NCBI GenBank assembly: GCA_022414725.1
Contig: CM039462.1
Coordinates: 81,565,390-81,629,389 of the forward strand
Direction of reading: 5' to 3'
DNA from: Microglena sp. YARC
Lineage: Eukaryota; Chlorophyta; Chlorophyceae; Chlamydomonadales; Chlamydomonadaceae
Length of the DNA stretch: 64,000 bases
Shown: in pieces, positions 16,274 through 26,509 of the stretch
Position numbering within the stretch: the first letter of the stretch is position 1
Layout of the letters: every line of letters starts with the position of its first letter
The notes under the pieces: generated by a model
Seen by the model: the letters and a program-made list of their open reading frames with translations, nothing else
What the model was told of the DNA's origin: nothing
Databases searched by the model: none
Position numbers and translations under genes: made by a program

Positions 16274-17664
16274 ATGACAATGTCCGAATCAAGGATACCT
16301 GATATTTCCAATGTATTGGTGGATGTAATATTGTCCCAGATATGCTGTTGCGTTGTGGAATCATTGAGACGCCTGCCCACAGGCTCCCCTTTGAAGACGG
16401 TTTGTGCGGCATTGCGCCCGCTTGTGAGCGTATGTATGTTGAGTCAGGAGAGCGCGACCTTCGTCGGCGATGACATATGGGAAACTGTTTTCCAATTGGT
16501 CTTCAGGATCTTCAGCAAAAAAGTGTGTGGAGGTGATGTGAAATGCTCGTATCGAAACGCGGTAATGCTGATTCTCGGACGCGGATGTGAGTTGTGTGAC
16601 GCTCACCCGAATACTTCCAAAGTGTATTGGCAGTTTGGCAAACGCATTTGTCAGACATGTCTACGGGAAACACTATTTGCGATTTTGCTGTCAAGAATGA
16701 CCTGAAGGGGTTGGGTCCAGAGGTTGTTTCGTATATTTGTCGGGGACTGCCCTCCATCACAATTGGCATGTACAAACGATATGTCGACCTCAGCTACGAC
16801 CTCACATTTCTCTGGAGCGCCGATGTGTATGCGCGTGCGCGGGAGTTCCTTATAAAGGATGCGGTTTGTTTCGGCGACAGTTCTTCTTATTGTTGCTACA
16901 CCGAGCTTTGCGAACTCGCAACAGCAAAAGTAATCGCGGACAAGGAGGCTGCACGACTCTCGTGCGTCTCCATGCGGAAGGCATCGTTGTATGAATTGGA
17001 TGACCACATCATGTCGTCTCAAGATCTTGCACATGTGTTCAAGTGCTGCGCAAGTGTGGTGCCCAAGGGTCAGCTGCTCGACAAGCTGTTGCCCAAGGAT
17101 CAGTTGGTGGTGTCATGCACAACATCCGATATTCTTGGGGTTACGCACGCTCTGCTCAACCGCAAGCTTGCCGGCTTCATTACAAAATTATGCATCGATC
17201 TCAAAGACCTGCCACACGAGGCCATCATTGCACATGCTGATGCGATATCTGGTGCCGTGATGGCTGAAGTTGCTGCCGCTGTGGGCGATTCCCCCAAGCT
17301 GACGCATGCCGTGTTTTCACGCAAGTATGGAGATGCCATTAAGCAGGCATGTATCGCTTCACAAGATGCTGAAATTCGCAAGCAAGTGCACTGCATGGTT
17401 GCTAAAATCGTGAAAAGAATATGCGTGCGTGATTGGGACTCGATGTTCCGCGGTGTGTTCGAGAGACGCGGATGCACGTGGTCTCGTTACCTTTACCTAT
17501 TTCACAAGCTAAGTGTTGCGCATCGACGTATTATCCTGGATCAACCCAGTGCACACGGTGTGTGTTGCAGACAATGTAATAAGGAGTTCAAAACAGTTTC
17601 GGACTTGATCCATCATGTGAAGGGTTCTCCTGTTCACCGCCCCTACAGTCAACGGAATACTTAA
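16274..17664 (+). CDS. Zn-ribbon/C2H2 protein, frameshifted, 3' end made by a transposon terminus
   Basis: ATG 16274 (MTMSESRIPDISNVLVDVIL). The first frame reaches GRGCELCDAHPNTSKVYWQF and CQTCLRE; one base is then missing near 16670 and the protein continues as NTICDFAVKNDLKGLGPEVV to 17664. CxxC...CxxC with VYWQFGKRICQTC resembles the zinc-binding block found after F-box-like N-termini in some giant-virus and protist proteins. The C-terminus has CRQCNKEFKTVSDLIHH, a C2H2-like finger. The last codons (YSQRNT, TAA) are the terminus of the adjacent mariner-type element, so the native C-terminus may be lost. Total about 460 residues. Exact role unknown. Confidence 0.6.
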
Positions 17665-18091
17665 ATGAAACCGCTTCGTGTACGGCACACCTTGCGGTGT
17701 AACCTAATGTTGTCGCGACCACCGGAGGGGGACCGAGTGGTGTCTACAACAATACGAGTTTTTATTCATCAACAACAACAGAGCTGCTGTGGGCAAATGG
17801 AAGAGGTCGTCCTAGACCCATCAATTCCATGCAGTGCAACCTTGCGATTGTGAGAGCAGAAGAGCGATCCCGGTCCGAGTAAATGCATGTTTCTGGAGAG
17901 AATCGCAGTCCTCGTACCTCTGGGTACCGCTCGATCGATTTTTGAGAATCGACAAGGGAAGTGGCTAAGTAAACACAGAAGTTTTTAACACACCCAAGTC
18001 AGCGACCATTCTTAACGCCAATTTTCTAACGGCGATGTCATACATTTATTTCCATCTGATATGTTTCATTTTACTGTTCCGCCGACTGTAG
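17643..18091. mobile_element. Defective Tc1/mariner-type element, 449 bp
   Basis: It is bounded by CTACAGTCAACGGAATACTT (17643) and the inverse-type end TACTGTTCCGCCGACTGTAG (ends 18091). Near the right end, the minus strand reads the transposase start (IAVRKLALRMVADLGVLKTS). The interior also contains a dispersed piece (GGGCAAATGGAAGAGG) shared with 39.9 kb. There is no complete transposase. Confidence 0.65.
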
Positions 18092-18432
18092 ACGGGTGTG
18101 TGATAATGAGGAATTGCAGACATCAGCTTAACACCTTTTTTTAAGTGGAAATTGGGAAGTTTAATTTTACTGTTCTACCGACTATTCATTTCCGCACAGG
18201 AAAGAGAGAGAGAGAGAGAGTCGGGGACGAGGTGCCGCATACCCAGAGGATTCAGAGGATCGCGTACAAGAGAGGTCACAAAGATTCTGTACCGCTTCTG
18301 ATAGAAATGTGGTATAAACACAATGGTAAGTTGTATAAACCCTACCCCCACGGTGGGGTTTAGGGTGCCCAAACGGAGTATAAATTCTGGGAACAGGTTC
18401 GACAACACAGTAAACTCTCAACTCTCGACGAT

Positions 18433-19026
18433 ATGTTTCTACAGTTTGACAACTTCGAGTTCACGAACACGGCCCAGCTGTTTCGCTACCACTTGTGGTT
18501 CAACGGAGGACCCCTCAACGATCATTTGGAAACCGGTCGCCCCAAAGATGTGTGCTCCAACATGGGTTTCGCTGATCACTAGAAATTCATGAAAGAGACG
18601 AGGGATCTCCTCAAGAGTCACAGCAAACCGTCGAGCCCCTACCACCATCGGTACCTCGAGTTCATGGTGCACGAGGCGACTGTCATTCTGACGAAAGCTC
18701 AGAATGACAGTACACTACTGGTCAACGATATGCCTGGGTTCGAAGACAGGTTCCAGCACGTCCGCTACTACTTCTGGATGGGAGACTCCCCCATTGATGT
18801 ACTGGAACCTGAGTTCGAGCCCCTGGCCATCGTCCTGGGTTACACTGGGCTCAACCACTTCGTTCGACAGTCCAGGAAACAAATGAAAAAGGACAACGAC
18901 CCGAATAGCGACCTCCTTCAAGGCTACCTCGATTTCATGGTGTACGAGGGGACTGTGGTGCTAGAAAAAGCGGAAGCGATCCGTGCACTTCAACTGTACT
19001 TCCGAAAGGGGCCCACTTGCGAGTAA
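18433..19026 (+). CDS. Hypothetical protein with two internal repeats and one in-frame TAG
   Basis: ATG 18433 opens a frame that runs to TAA near 19026 except for TAG at 18580-18582. Two units of about 75 residues are related: FRYHLWFNGGPLNDHLETGR...YLEFMVHEATVILTKAQ and VRYYFWMGDSPIDVLEPEFE...YLDFMVYEGTVVLEKAE. The TAG lies at FADH[stop]KFMKETR, matching GLNHFVRQSRK in unit two. The unit-two alignment therefore predicts a sense codon there. Downstream translation could also start at ATG 18589. No family is recognised; repeat conservation indicates past selection on protein sequence. Confidence 0.55.
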
Positions 19027-19370
19027 TCTTCTGGGCTTCTGGAGCAAAGCGCTGGATGACACTGTCAATCCCGCGGATCCCATCAGAGATTCCAGATTGT
19101 CCAAGTATGTCCGCGACCCTGCTTCTCATTTAGCTATTGTGTCACTGAATTGAGCAACACGTCTAGCAACAGTACTTCTAGTTTCCATTTATTTTTAAAT
19201 TTGATGTAACAACGATGATTAAATGATGCTGCTCCATGATTTCCCTCTCTCTCTCCCTGTCTCACACGCAAACGTCGATAAATCTCGATAGAATGAATGT
19301 AGAAACCACCCCCATCCAGCAATCGACCACACGCAAACTGCGGATCACGGTCAAATTCATACACATGTAG

Positions 19371-20500
19371 TCAGTCAATGTTCAACGTCAGAAACTCTCT
19401 GTTCAGTCGGCTTCTGCACACTGAATAAGCAGGGTTAACGATAACTTTCCTCCACACGCGCTGGATCACGCGAACGCGTCGGTCTACCTCGACTGCCGCA
19501 TCTTCTACAATCACCCTTTGCATTTTTCTTCGATTCTTATTCCACCTGATAATTTTGAACGGATCCGCCATCTTCGCCATAGCGTGCGCAGGGTATGCGC
19601 GGTACTCGTCTAAAATTAAACAAATTAATGAATACCGTTCCTTTTTCTTCAGCTGTATCAGAGCGGTGTCTTTGCTGAGTGCTGCCACGACGACGAGTTT
19701 GCGTTCTCTCTCGGATGCCTCGAAAAGCGACCACATGTCTAAAGAATCTATAGGTTTCTTCTCGTCCACCGTGCTTTCTAGGATGGTTTCCGCTTGGCTC
19801 TGATTTACGACGATCCTCCGGTCGTTGGGAATCGAGTTCTGATCGGCCCACTTATCAAAGCATTGACGGCAAAATTCTAGTCTAACCGTGTTCTTTAGAG
19901 ATGTCGGAAGACATGAGCGACTGATAGACAACTTCCCATACTTTTCGACCCAGACACGCAGTACAGTCTTCTTCGTCGCGGCGCTTATTTGATCTCGATT
20001 GTCGTCATCGTCATCCTCCCATAACTCTCGATCTTCGTAATCTCTGTAGTACGTGTACATTCTCCTCCGTATTTCTTGCGGGTAAGTGGTGTGTTCAACG
20101 TAGAACTTCATTTCTAGCATCGTCTGCACGATGTTAGAGACGTCCCGTTTCCGGAATTGATGTACGCGTTGCAGAGGCGTGAGTCCCTGCGTAGGACACA
20201 TCCTACGTCATTCAGAGCCGTCTGCAGATGAGTCCGCCTGGCATCCATGACCGCATGCATCTGAGCATGTCTTTCATCGCGTGCTGCCTCCTTCGCGAGC
20301 CTACATTTCATTACGTCATCGACGAGCTGGCTCAACACATCCTCCTGTATGAATACGCTTTCCATGATTGAGGCGAGACGAGCGAAATGCTGCGGATCGG
20401 ACACCACTTCACCTCCTAAATGATCCGCAACGATCTTCTCGCGTATACGACGCTTCCGTTCAGCTTCCCACCGGGCCCCCAGTCTTGGCTTAGAAGCCAC
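19371..20500 (-). CDS. Conserved hypothetical with giant-virus-type C-terminal motif, frameshifted
   Basis: ATG 20500 (MASKPRLGARWEAERKRRIR). The first frame carries RTHLQTALNDVGCVLRRDSR; a one-base shift within GGGACG near 20145 leads to the second frame, which continues with DVSNIVQTMLEMKFYVEHTT to TGA 19371. Both halves align with the gene at window position 4-486. The C-terminus reads RVIQRVWRKVIVNPAYSVCR followed by RLNREF. The pattern IQ..W......NP.Y..CR.RL.RE also ends the Trp-repeat gene at 23835 and is recurrent in giant-virus proteins. About 375 residues in total. Function unknown. Confidence 0.65.
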
Positions 20501-20778
20501 TTTGGAAGCTTACGCGGCCGTGACATCATCAATGCGGAACAACCTAATATTATTCGATATCAAGCACCCGAGCTGCGAGAGCTCATTCTCGTTCAGGTGG
20601 AACTCCGACTTTGCTCGTGAGGCCGTGATGCGCGAGGAGGCCGCATGATAGTCGTCCATGGTCTGTACTTTATGAGTGTAACGTCTCTTACAGTTGTTGC
20701 GGTTCTCAAATCAAGTGAAAATCTCCTTATAATGAATCCTCGAAAAGCTCCCAGGTCCCCTTTACACTGTCCACTGAG

Positions 20779-20976
20779 TTTGCTCCTTTTTCTTGTAAAC
20801 CCAAGTAGTTTTAGATACACTGTTTTAGTTTGCTCCTTTTTCTTGTAAACCCAAGTAGTTTAGATACACTGTTTTAGTTTGCTCCTTTTTCTTGTAAACC
20901 CAAGTAGTTTAGATACACTGTTTTAGTTTGCTCCTTTTTCTTGTAAACCCAAGTAGTTTAGATACACTGTTTTAGT
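20779..20976. repeat. Four-copy 49-50-bp tandem repeat from the transposase 3' end
   Basis: The unit begins TTTGCTCCTTTTTCTTGTAA and starts at 20779, 20829, 20878 and 20927. The last unit is the final coding part of the transposase remnant (reverse strand YLNYLGLQEKGAN), so the array arose by tandem amplification of that gene's end. Confidence 0.85.
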
Positions 20977-21255
20977 TGATAATCGTAAATTGTGAGTGCT
21001 TTTGAAAAATGCAACAACACCTCTTGCGGTTGTGCATTTAGTTGACAATAAAAACGATTTTAACAAATTCTTGTTCGTCTCAAAAAGTTTGCTTACAAAT
21101 TCAAGTCGTTTTCGATTCACACCAAAGCGTTTCCACCTCCACAGAGTAGAGCGACTGATGTTCGTAACCATACAAGTTTTTAACACACCCAATTCAGAAA
21201 CCATTCTTAACGCCAATTTTCTAACGGCGATGTCGATATCTGATTTATGTTTCAT
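20923..21255 (-). pseudogene. Tc1/mariner (IS630-like) transposase, N-terminal part
   Basis: ATG 21255 (MKHKSDIDIAVRKLALRMVS) lies inside the terminal repeat, as is usual for short mariner-type elements. About 110 residues form the paired helix-turn-helix DNA-binding part: ISRSTLWRWKRFGVNRKRLE and KCTTARGVVAFFKSTHNLRL-STKTVYL. The catalytic DD[E/D] domain is absent; the frame ends at the tandem array. Other copies of the first 25 residues occur at 18.0, 23.7 and 39.7 kb. A neighbouring complete element elsewhere would be needed for mobility. Confidence 0.7.
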
Positions 21256-21277
21256 TTTACTGTTCCGCTGACTGTAG
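21249..21277. mobile_element. Mariner-type terminal repeat at the transposase remnant
   Basis: The end reads TACTGTTCCGCTGACTGTAG outward; it is the left end of the element whose transposase starts at 21255. Related ends occur at about 7378, 7422, 17643, 18063, 22672, 22766, 23649, 26520, 39665, 41895, 60867 and 62480. Confidence 0.75.
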
Positions 21278-21308
21278 AGGAGTGTCAACTCACTTGATCA
21301 TGGGTACC

Positions 21309-22649
21309 CTATGTTGTTCGCTTGAGCAAACTGAACACATTTCTGAAAAAGGAGCCTAACCTGCTGTCTCTAGAGTTCGCCCGGGCCCTAAACTCAATTC
21401 CAGCCACCTCTGGATCCATGAGCAGCTTGCAGATATCTGCGTGGCCTTCCTTGGCAGCTTCCAACAATGCACTGCTGTTGACAGAGTTAGCCCTTGCCCT
21501 GAACTCAATTCCAGCCACCTCTGGATCCATCAGCAGCTTGCAGACATCTGTGTGACCTGCCTTGGCAGCCGCCCACAATGCCCAGCTGTCGATTGAGTTC
21601 GCTATGGCTCTGAACTCAAGTCCAGCCACCTCTGGATCCATCAGCAGCTTGCAGACATCTGTGTGACCTGCCCTGGCAGCCGCCCGCAATACCCCGCTGT
21701 AGCCAGAGTTTGCTTGGGCCCTGTACTGAAGTTCAGCCACCTCTGGATCCATCAGCAGCTTGCAGACATTTGCGTGACCTTCCTTGGCAGCCGCAAACAA
21801 GGCCCAGCTGTAGCAAGAGTTCGCTTGGGCCCTGTACTCAAGTCCAGCCACCTCTGGATCCATCAGCAGCTTGCAGACATTTGCGTGACCTACCCTGGCA
21901 GCCTCCCCCAATGCACAGCTCTTGATAGAGTTCGCCTGGGCCCTGTACTGAAGTCCAGCCACCTCTGGATCCATCAGCAGCTTGCAGACATTTGCGTGAC
22001 CTTCCTTGGCAGCCGCCCACAAGGCCCTGCTGTCTCTAGAGTTCGCCTGGGCCCTGTACTGAAGTCCAGCCACCTCTGGATCCATCAGCAGCTTGCAGAC
22101 ATTTGCGTGACCTGCCCTGGCAGCCTCCCCCAATGCACAGCTGTTGACAGATTTCGCCTGGGCCCTGTACTGAAGTCCAGCCACCTCTGGATCCATCAGC
22201 AGCTTGCAGACATTTGCGTGACCTTCCTTGGCAGCCGCCCACAAGGCCCTGCTGTCTCTAGAGTTCGCTTGGGCCCTGTACTCAAGTCCAGCCACCTCTG
22301 GATCCATCAGCAGCTTGCAGACATCGACGTTACCGGCCTTGGCAGCCACATAGAGAAGCTTGTTTTCATTTTGGTTCGCCCTCAATTGTAGGCCCCCCTC
22401 AACCTGTACAAGAGGATTGGACACCAAGCATACTGCTAGAAGGTCGGCGCGCCCCCCTTTCGCCATCATCTCTCCAACTCGCTGTGGTGGGTGGATCAGT
22501 CCGGCAAGGGGCAATCCTGAAAATCTTTTGTGCAGAGTTTTGCACACTAATACAATCTTTGGGTTGGAAGAGAATATGACAATACGATCAAGAATGTCAT
22601 GGGGAACCGACGTTAGGAATGGAAACGATGATTGCGTGTGCGAATGCAT
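21309..22649 (-). CDS. F-box/ankyrin-repeat protein, cassette 2
   Basis: ATG 22649 (MHSHTQSSFPFLTSVPHDIL) with the F-box-like segment DRIVIFSSNPKIVLVCKTLH. It is followed by PPQRVGEMMAKGGRADLLAV and nine 37-residue ankyrin units. Several units share AGLQYRAQAN, a variant specific to this copy. Unlike the other cassettes the array runs directly into FFRNVFSLLKRTT, the beginning of the C-terminal module that is out of frame elsewhere. A mariner-derived MITE (22672-22794) sits 23 bases upstream of the ATG, replacing the AT-rich box and TATAAACCC repeat, so expression may differ. Confidence 0.85.
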   Translation of the reverse strand: MHSHTQSSFPFLTSVPHDILDRIVIFSSNPKIVLVCKTLHKRFSGLPLAGLIHPPQRVGEMMAKGGRADLLAVCLVSNPLVQVEGGLQLRANQNENKLLYVAAKAGNVDVCKLLMDPEVAGLEYRAQANSRDSRALWAAAKEGHANVCKLLMDPEVAGLQYRAQAKSVNSCALGEAARAGHANVCKLLMDPEVAGLQYRAQANSRDSRALWAAAKEGHANVCKLLMDPEVAGLQYRAQANSIKSCALGEAARVGHANVCKLLMDPEVAGLEYRAQANSCYSWALFAAAKEGHANVCKLLMDPEVAELQYRAQANSGYSGVLRAAARAGHTDVCKLLMDPEVAGLEFRAIANSIDSWALWAAAKAGHTDVCKLLMDPEVAGIEFRARANSVNSSALLEAAKEGHADICKLLMDPEVAGIEFRARANSRDSRLGSFFRNVFSLLKRTT

Positions 22650-22671
22650 TTCGATGAACATGTGTGTCAAT

Positions 22672-22794
22672 CTACAGTCGACGGAATACTAAAATGAAAC
22701 TGCCTCGTGTACTACACACCGTACGGTGTAACCTAATGGGTCACCGCATTATACCGTTTTTTGATGTTTCATTTTACTGTTCCGCCGACTTTAG
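22672..22794. mobile_element. 123-bp MITE with mariner-type ends
   Basis: The left end is CTACAGTCGACGGAATACTA and the right end is ACTGTTCCGCCGACTTTAG; the interior has CACACCGTACGGTGTAACC. It is compact and complete, and probably mobilised by the transposase family at 21 kb. Confidence 0.75.
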
Positions 22795-22833
22795 AGTGGT
22801 CTGGTATTTCGTCTTGTGGACGATTGATATCAC

Positions 22834-23035
22834 ATGGCTACCACTCTCGTGACGGCGGATCCTGTCGAGTCACATGGCTACCACTATTGTCACTGCGGAT
22901 CCTGTCGAGTCAGTCACATGGAGGATGCGTTTGATTTCTTCGTGTATTTTGGCGTACTTGATTTTGGACATGTCCGGGTACGACGACCGATGAGGACATT
23001 ATTTAATTTTATTCTGAAAAGTATATGTTTAGAAT
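22834..23035. other. Short intergenic stretch with a duplicated 33-bp unit
   Basis: CACATGGCTACCACT appears twice, followed by GGATCCTGTCGAGTC. No convincing gene; it precedes the membrane-protein gene. Confidence 0.4.
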
Positions 23036-23578
23036 ATGTTCAACCAAACATTTGACGCAAGCACAGCACTGTCAAGTATTTTCTTATGGGTTTTGTTCGG
23101 ACACCTGTCCAAACTATTAAACTGTGATCTGCAACGCATTATGGTTTCGCATCCATTTGTTGTGCATTTGATTGGAATCGCTACATTTTTCTTTCTTTTT
23201 ACAATATTGGACCCAAGCAACAAAAACCACATATCGATTGTATGGTTCAAGACTATATTTGTATACACAATATTCATTATAATGACCAAGTCAAAGTGGT
23301 ACTTTATTGCACCAATATTAGGACTTTTGTTGATAGACCAAACACTAAAAAAGCACGTATCCATCCAAACAGAACGCGGTGACGATACAGATAAATTACA
23401 AAAAATACAAAAAGATATCAGCAATATATTAGTCATAATTATTCTATCATTGATTTTCATCGGAGCCGCGCATTATATGTATCTGCAACGCATAGAATAC
23501 AAAAACGATTTTTCGATGACCAAATTTTTCTTTGGAGTAACAACTTGCAAAACTAAAACACCGACGTACAAAACATAA
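23036..23578 (+). CDS. Small polytopic membrane protein, giant-virus-like
   Basis: ATG 23036, about 180 residues. Four or five hydrophobic helices are visible: SSIFLWVLFGHL, VVHLIGIATFFFLFTIL, WFKTIFVYTIFIIMT, WYFIAPILGLLLI and a last one ILVIIILSLIFIGAAHYMYL. Between helices 4 and 5 is a charged Lys/Gln stretch (ERGDDTDKLQKIQKDI). The order of helices with a TK-x-KW motif recalls a membrane protein family seen across nucleocytoplasmic large DNA viruses; that resemblance is from memory and not computed. The gene is AT-rich, like its two right-hand neighbours, and undisrupted. Confidence 0.55.
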   Translation: MFNQTFDASTALSSIFLWVLFGHLSKLLNCDLQRIMVSHPFVVHLIGIATFFFLFTILDPSNKNHISIVWFKTIFVYTIFIIMTKSKWYFIAPILGLLLIDQTLKKHVSIQTERGDDTDKLQKIQKDISNILVIIILSLIFIGAAHYMYLQRIEYKNDFSMTKFFFGVTTCKTKTPTYKT

Positions 23579-23648
23579 TAATTATGACAATTATTGTCAT
23601 AAAACGCAGAAAACCAATTCATTCAATCTTTGTAACCGATACTGTCTT

Positions 23649-23730
23649 CAGTCGGCGGAACAGTAAAATGAAACATATATCAGATTGAAATAAACGACAT
23701 CGCCGTTAGAAAATTGGCGTTGTAACATGC
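23649..23730 (+). mobile_element. Mariner-type left end with transposase start remnant
   Basis: CAGTCGGCGGAACAGTAAAA then ACATCGCCGTTAGAAAATTG, i.e. the first transposase codons, before unrelated sequence takes over. Confidence 0.6.
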
Positions 23731-23834
23731 CTTCCAAATAGAGAGAATCATGTCACACACAAACAACCTCTAAAACATATGTGGTTTGAGCTCAATCCAC
23801 CCCAGCTCCATGCGTGTTCCATGCATTTGATGCG

Positions 23835-24756
23835 TTATATATATGGATTTTCATTATATTCCCTAAAGAGTCTACGCCGACATGCATTATAACTAGGGTT
23901 TGTATTGACATGTCGCCATATTTTTTGTATGGTTCTTGCTGCTCTACATCTACGTATGATATCACAAATGTCTTGGTTAGATAACTGCAACATATTGGGG
24001 TTTAAGCTCAATCTACCCCAGCTCCAATGTTTATTAGGGTTGTCTTGTATAATATCCCATGTGATACTGGGGTTTTTACTGATAAAAAACCAGTCCCATG
24101 GTTTATCTCGGTTGGCTTGTATAATATCCCACGTGATGCTGGGATTTGAGCTCATTACACACCAAACCCATGGTTTGTCGGGGTTTGCTTCGACAATATC
24201 CCATGTGATGCAAGGGTTTCTGCTAATATAATACCAATCCCATGGTTTGCTGGGATTATCTCGTACAATATCCCATTTGATGCAAGGGTTTTTGCTAATA
24301 TAAACCAATTCCATGGTTTGTCAGGGTTGGCTTGTATAATATCACACGTGATGTTGGGGTTTTTGCTGATCCAGTACCAGTCCCATGGTTTGTCTGGATT
24401 GGCTTGTATAATCTCCCATGTGATGTTGGGGTTTGCGCTCAACTCATACCAGTCCCATTGTTTGTCTGGGTTGTCTTGTATAATGTCCATGTGATGCTAG
24501 GGTTTGAGCTCATTACACACCAATCCCATGGTTTGTCGGGGTTGTCTTGTATAATACCCCACGTGATGTTGGGGTTTGAGCTCATTCCAAACCAGTTCCA
24601 CGTGATGTTGGGGTTTGTAATGACAATCTCCCATTTGATGCAAGGGTTTGCGCTGATCCAGTACCAATTCCATGGTTTGTTGGGGTTGCTTTCGATAATG
24701 TCCCACGTTAAAGATGAGTTACAACTCAATAAACCCCAATCCCACTTGTGTTCCAT
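23835..24756 (-). CDS. Trp-rich NPNITWDI-repeat protein with IQ...NPxYxxCR tail, frameshifted
   Basis: ATG 24756 (MEHKWDWGLLSCNSSLTWDI). The body is about ten units of 24 residues of the type NPNITWDIIQANPDKPWDW. The coding frame changes near 24485 and again near 24290, so three frames must be joined. It ends with RAARTIQKIWRHVNTNPSYN and ACRRRLFRE before TAA. This combination of Trp repeats with the IQ..W....NP.Y..CR.RL tail is familiar from giant-virus proteomes. Function is unknown; short Trp repeats of this kind probably build an extended solenoid. The two single-base shifts lie in repeated DNA. Confidence 0.65.
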
Positions 24757-24998
24757 ACATTTGACTCGTCTCGAGATGTGGTTATTTATTTCCGCTGAAA
24801 TCATTAATAAGAATATCATCAATGCATAATATTATTAATGGTGGAGTACACGCATCGTGACACGCCTCCACGAAAACGGCGGGACACTGTCGATTCTTGA
24901 AGTACGGGTTTGGCATCTTCCCATCCCCCATTTTCTGACTTGGGTGTTTAAAGCTTCTGTGTTTATTGGTTTTACAAGAAAAACAAAAACAACACTTA

Positions 24999-25162
24999 AT
25001 GGGCGTTCCTGCCTCCCGGCCGATTTTTTAAAATTTCTAATCAGGATTTAGAGCCTCCTGAACGACTCGCTAGCTTGAGACATGAGCACCAAGGAATCAC
25101 AAATCCGCTCCATACCATGTTTCGCAACCAGTCAAAATCGGCCGGGAGGAAGGAACGCCCAT
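24999..25162 (+). mobile_element. MITE-A, full length
   Basis: 164 bp, ATGGGCGTTCCTGCCTCCCG to the inverse, flanked on both sides by TA (target duplication). Right terminal repeat has GGAAGG for GGCAGG. Confidence 0.9.
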
Positions 25163-25219
25163 TACTTATTTGTTTGGCATTTTGGGCATGTTGCGTTTAA
25201 AATCTCACATATATAATAT

Positions 25220-26389
25220 ATGCATGTCATGCAAATACCATATTTGTTAACAATAATACTTGGACTAGTTGGCTCATGCACAAGCATAATATTACCATTA
25301 AATGAACAAAGCATTCTCGACCAAGTAAACGATTATAGAAGAATTCACTGCTCTCCACCAGTTTCATTTAATCCAGCAATTTCAATATCCGCACAAACAT
25401 GGTCCGATTACCTTGCGAAAGAAAATAAGTTCGAACATAGCGATTCAGGTCGATATGGAGAGAACCTTGGTTTGTTTTCGTTTTCAGCTTTAAATACCAT
25501 AAATTTAACGCATTATTATACCAGGTCGGTAAGTTTGTGGTACGATGAAGTTGACTTCTACGATTTCAATACGCCCCGTTTTTCTCCATCTACTGGTCAT
25601 TTTACACAATTAGTTTGGAAAGCTACCACAGAAATCGGTATCGATATTTCGTATTCAGAATCTAACAACAATATTCTTGTGTGTATGCAATACTACGTTC
25701 GTGGAAATCAAAACAGTGTTGCAGAATTTCAAAAAAATGTACTGACAGGAAATTATAAATCTCCCATTCTTGAGAACTGCAACCTACCTAGTTCACCACA
25801 ACATTCACCATCACCATCTCCTCGACCACAACATTCACCATCACCATCTCCTCGACCCCCTATCAAGACTCCAAAGAAAGGTGAAGAAGGTCAAGAAATC
25901 GACCACAACGAAATCGACCAATCACCACAACATTCACCACAAAAATCGCCATCACCATATCCTCGACCACAACAATCACCATCTCCTAGACCACAACCGC
26001 GACCACCAATGTCTCAATCTCCATCACCTATACAAACTAATGAGTATATAAAGGTGACAACCCGTTACCCTTTTTCACAAATTCCATCTCCGGACGAAAT
26101 TGCAGTAACTTACGTAAATGATACTCTTTGTCCAGCATATATCAACCTACTAAATCGCGAAAACATGATACAAAATACTTGTAAAGTACAATTGGTATCA
26201 TCCACTGCTGTATACTATGGGTCTTGGGTGTACGGTATTAGTTATAATCGGTTCAGAGAGATGTTACAAAGTTCGTATTTTACAAATGAAGCAAAGTTAC
26301 CATGCGGTAGCACGGTCGCTGTGTATAACGTATCAACAAATGATTCATTCAGATATGCCGCCAATCGAGAAACGTGTTTAACTGTATAA
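25220..26389 (+). CDS. Secreted CAP-domain (SCP/PR-1-like) protein
   Basis: ATG 25220, or 25229, directly after a TATATAATATAT tract. Residues 1-25 form a signal peptide (IPYLLTIILGLVGSCTS). The CAP domain spans about 30-190: LDQVNDYRRIHCSPP, ISAQTWSDYLAKEN, FEHSDSGRYGENLG, STGHFTQLVWKATTEIGI and ILVCMQYYVRGN, with the family's two histidines and GENL motif. A Pro/Ser-rich linker (SPSPRPQHSPSPSPRPP) follows. A C-terminal domain of about 120 residues with four cysteines (TLCPAYINLL, QNTCKVQL, LPCGSTVAVYN, ETCLTV) ends the protein at TAA. It acts outside the cell or on a virion surface; ligand unknown. It is intact and AT-rich. Confidence 0.85.
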   Translation: MHVMQIPYLLTIILGLVGSCTSIILPLNEQSILDQVNDYRRIHCSPPVSFNPAISISAQTWSDYLAKENKFEHSDSGRYGENLGLFSFSALNTINLTHYYTRSVSLWYDEVDFYDFNTPRFSPSTGHFTQLVWKATTEIGIDISYSESNNNILVCMQYYVRGNQNSVAEFQKNVLTGNYKSPILENCNLPSSPQHSPSPSPRPQHSPSPSPRPPIKTPKKGEEGQEIDHNEIDQSPQHSPQKSPSPYPRPQQSPSPRPQPRPPMSQSPSPIQTNEYIKVTTRYPFSQIPSPDEIAVTYVNDTLCPAYINLLNRENMIQNTCKVQLVSSTAVYYGSWVYGISYNRFREMLQSSYFTNEAKLPCGSTVAVYNVSTNDSFRYAANRETCLTV

Positions 26390-26509
26390 TTTGAATGATA
26401 TCCCCTGAAACCAGATACAGGCAATGAATGATCTGCGGAAGACGACGACGTCTTGCGGGCTCCCGCACATATACGAAACTTTGTCTGGATATCTCTTTTA
26501 CAAGGGGCA

